Source: an uncultured Muribaculaceae bacterium
GTDB taxonomy: Bacteria > Bacteroidota > Bacteroidia > Bacteroidales > Muribaculaceae
DNA length: 14,687 nt
Direction: 5' to 3'
Assembly (NCBI GenBank): GCA_910587185.1
Contig: CAJULY010000032.1
Location: forward strand, 1-14,687
Position numbers and translations under genes: made by a program. The notes beneath the pieces were generated by a model, which saw only the letters and a list, made by a program, of their open reading frames with translations, was not told the origin of the DNA and did no database searches. This document shows, one piece after another, positions 12,893 to 14,687 of this stretch (positions are counted from its first letter, which is position 1; every line of letters begins with the position of its first letter).

Positions 12893-13858
12893 TTATTTCC
12901 CTAAGAAACTTTTTATGGTCTTCGTCAGTCCGTCCTGAGCTTGAACGGGCATTTTTGAAATACCAAGAGCCCGTTTTATCTTGGCATTGGAAGCTACATA
13001 GTTTTCTGTAAGCTTAGTGAGGCGGAAAGTGTTAAGAGGCAGATGCAGAATGTCGCCTGTTTTTGCCATCAGGTTTATCAGACCTTTCGGCAGTTTCCAT
13101 ATCCGAGCTTTCTTATCCATAGCCCCGCAGATCACACTGATAAGTTCATTGGTTGACAACGCCTCGTCATCGGCCATATTATAGACGCCGTTTTCTATCG
13201 TTTTCTCAAGAATGCCTGATATGACAAACGTCAGATTGTCGATGGATGTAAAGGTGCGTATGTTTTCGAACGCTCCCAAAGGCCATGGAATGCCTTTGCT
13301 TATCACCCCGTAGAGCAGATTCAGATTGCCTTTGTTGCCGGGGCCATGAATCATGCATGGGCGCAGGATAATCACGTCACGGCCTTGGAAACTTTCGGGT
13401 TCCTTCGTGAGCTTTGTAAGGATATATTCCTCTGCGCGCACCTTGCTTTCTCCGTAAGGGCCCACAGGACAGGGCGTGACGTCCTCCGTCAGTACTTCGC
13501 CGGGAACCTTATCGACTGCCGCTTTTACTGAGCTGAAGAAAATGAATTTCTTTGTCGAGGAATGTCCTGTGAAATAATCGAAAATCTTCTTGGTCAGCTC
13601 TGTGTTTATTTTGAAATAGATGTCAGCCGCCGACTTGTTTTTCGTATCGTGAGCTTTCCCGGCAAGATGGATGATAGCATCGACATCCGGAATCGAACCA
13701 TTTTCAAGATTCCCCCACGAAAATGTTTTCTCGACTCCGTCTTTCTCAGGCGCTACGATATCGAGTCCGTATATGGTATGATTGTCTTTTAAGGCCTCAA
13801 CCAGATTCGACCCGACAAACCCGTGTATGCCGGTGATAAGTATTGATTTCTTATCCAT
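12893..13858 (-). CDS. NAD-dependent sugar-nucleotide epimerase/reductase (WbpV/WbpK-like)
   Basis: A 321-aa extended short-chain dehydrogenase of the NAD-dependent epimerase/dehydratase family. It probably reduces the 4-keto group of a UDP-4-keto-6-deoxy-HexNAc (to UDP-QuiNAc or UDP-FucNAc), as WbpV and WbpK do before WbpL. Visible are the Rossmann motif ITGIHGFVGSN (8-18), the acidic Asp33 after the second strand, AIIHLAGKAH (61-70), the catalytic serine in FFSSVKA (107-113) and YGESK (135-139, Tyr135/Lys139). The C-terminal substrate region includes ILRPCMIHGPG and ENGVYNMADDEALST. The gene overlaps the upstream glycosyltransferase by 8 nt. The exact reaction (reduction or epimerisation) and the sugar are inferred from context; family members differ little in motifs. 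Confidence 0.87.
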   Translation of the reverse strand: MDKKSILITGIHGFVGSNLVEALKDNHTIYGLDIVAPEKDGVEKTFSWGNLENGSIPDVDAIIHLAGKAHDTKNKSAADIYFKINTELTKKIFDYFTGHSSTKKFIFFSSVKAAVDKVPGEVLTEDVTPCPVGPYGESKVRAEEYILTKLTKEPESFQGRDVIILRPCMIHGPGNKGNLNLLYGVISKGIPWPLGAFENIRTFTSIDNLTFVISGILEKTIENGVYNMADDEALSTNELISVICGAMDKKARIWKLPKGLINLMAKTGDILHLPLNTFRLTKLTENYVASNAKIKRALGISKMPVQAQDGLTKTIKSFLGK

Positions 13859-14642
13859 TTTTACTGAGTTTAAGTTCAGCGAATTTATAGAAGCACTTAC
13901 ATAACATCAGAAAGTAATTCGAATATACGTCATTGCTTTTCAATGCTTTGAGTGTGTCAGAATTCGTCTGCAGATAGCTTTTAAGGCCCGAAGTCGAGGT
14001 TCCTCCGGTCCGCATGGTCACAAAATCCATCTCTATGTATCGGGTGGTAATTTTATTGATGAAAATATACCTGACCAAAAGATCAAAGTCGGCTCCCGAT
14101 TTATAATTCAGATTATATAATCCATATTTGTCAAACAACTCTTTTCTGCAATAAAATGAAGGATGCGCGGGCATGAATCCGAGTCTCATCTGCCAAGGCC
14201 TGAAAGAACGCGATGAGTAGTACCTGACACATTTGTCAAGATTGTCAGGGTTGACAAAATGAATGTCGCCATAAACTGCGTCAACACCTTTGATTCCCTT
14301 TGCGATATGCTCGATGACATGGTTGTCCGTGAAAAAATCGTCGCTGTTCAAGATTCCGACAACATCGCCTGTCGCCATACGGATCCCTTTGTTCATGGCG
14401 TCATAGATACCTCGATCAGGCTCGCTTATCCATCGAAGCCGTCCATTGAAACGGGGTTCATATTCACGAATGATCTCGACAGTGTTATCTTTTGAGGCTC
14501 CATCGACAATGATATACTCAATGTCGGGATACGATTGCGAAAGCACGCTCTCGATTGTGTCGCGAAGAGTCGCACCGCTGTTCCATGCAGCAGTGACAAT
14601 TGATATTTTTATCTGAAATTTAAATGCGGATGTTAAGTACAT
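13851..14642 (-). CDS. Family-2 glycosyltransferase of the WcaA/PGL-like type
   Basis: A 263-aa GT2 glycosyltransferase adding a sugar to the repeat unit of the right-hand polymer. GT-A landmarks are ISIVTAAWNSGATLRDTIES (13-32), EYIIVDGASKDNTVEII (42-58, nucleotide binding), WISEPDRGIYDAMNKGIRMA (71-90) and ILNSDDFF (97-104, DXD-type metal site at D101/D102). VYGDIHFV, near residue 140, is also typical of this subgroup. No membrane segments are visible. The start at 14642 is uncertain: the same frame stays open to the right edge and residues 1-10 before the first strand are not conserved. A second minus-strand frame ends at 14633, overlapping this start by 10 nt, and could be the C-terminal tail (17 residues, ending FDVFKFLSCT) of the preceding gene, which is cut by the edge. 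Confidence 0.9.
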   Translation of the reverse strand: MYLTSAFKFQIKISIVTAAWNSGATLRDTIESVLSQSYPDIEYIIVDGASKDNTVEIIREYEPRFNGRLRWISEPDRGIYDAMNKGIRMATGDVVGILNSDDFFTDNHVIEHIAKGIKGVDAVYGDIHFVNPDNLDKCVRYYSSRSFRPWQMRLGFMPAHPSFYCRKELFDKYGLYNLNYKSGADFDLLVRYIFINKITTRYIEMDFVTMRTGGTSTSGLKSYLQTNSDTLKALKSNDVYSNYFLMLCKCFYKFAELKLSKNG

Positions 14643-14687
14643 GACAAAAATTTGAAGACATCGAATTTCGGGGTGTAAGTCGGACGC

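Noticed and set aside
14633..14687. C-terminal tail of a gene cut by the right edge
   Set aside because: The 17-residue frame ending FDVFKFLSCT is plausible but too short to assign; recorded under the neighbouring glycosyltransferase instead.
1..14687. CRISPR arrays, tRNA/rRNA genes, insertion sequences
   Set aside because: No regularly spaced repeats, no cloverleaf-like sequence and no transposase-like frame or terminal inverted repeats were seen.

Overview
The window looks like chromosomal DNA of a Bacteroidales bacterium (Bacteroides, Parabacteroides or a Muribaculaceae relative). The reasons are a UpxY-type NusG paralog heading a capsule operon, a Bacteroidetes-type -7 promoter (TAACTTTG) in front of it, few Shine-Dalgarno sites, and a KDN-9-phosphate phosphatase and synthase that closely resemble, from memory, the Bacteroides thetaiotaomicron BT1713/BT1714 pair. 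Every convincing gene lies on the minus strand, so transcription runs from high to low coordinates.

Right part (14687 to about 11456) is the 3' end of one surface-polysaccharide operon: a family-2 glycosyltransferase, a SYK-type NAD-dependent sugar nucleotide epimerase/reductase, a WecA/WbpL-like polyprenyl-phosphate HexNAc-1-phosphate transferase, and a WbuC cupin. The genes overlap or nearly touch, and a strong hairpin terminator (11456-11485) follows WbuC. Between the two operons lie a macro-domain-like gene (10937-11350), about 245 bp without a convincing gene, and a second minus-strand terminator (10664-10690).

Left part (10591 down to 1) is a second capsule/exopolysaccharide operon that continues past the left edge. 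It starts at the -7 promoter at 10584-10591 with a leader of about 215 nt, then upxY, a 302-bp stretch that may hold a decayed gene, a UDP-sugar 6-dehydrogenase, a Wzx flippase, an EpsG-type Wzy polymerase, a four-gene nonulosonate module (SpsF-type cytidylyltransferase, NeuB-like synthase, CysE-like acetyltransferase, HAD phosphatase), a 455-aa putative GT-B transferase, a family-2 glycosyltransferase, a PglC-like phosphoglycosyl transferase, and the first 17 codons of a DegT/DnrJ/EryC1-type aminotransferase.

Together the left operon suggests a Wzx/Wzy-dependent polymer. The PglC-like enzyme would load the first sugar on undecaprenyl phosphate, probably one made with the aminotransferase. 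Glycosyltransferases would extend it using a UDP-uronic acid from the dehydrogenase and CMP-KDN (or a close relative, perhaps acetylated) from the nonulosonate module. Wzx would flip the unit and Wzy polymerise it. UpxY would allow transcription through the long operon. The most interesting points are the KDN module with an acetyltransferase inside it, and the unclassified 455-aa protein as candidate nonulosonate transferase.
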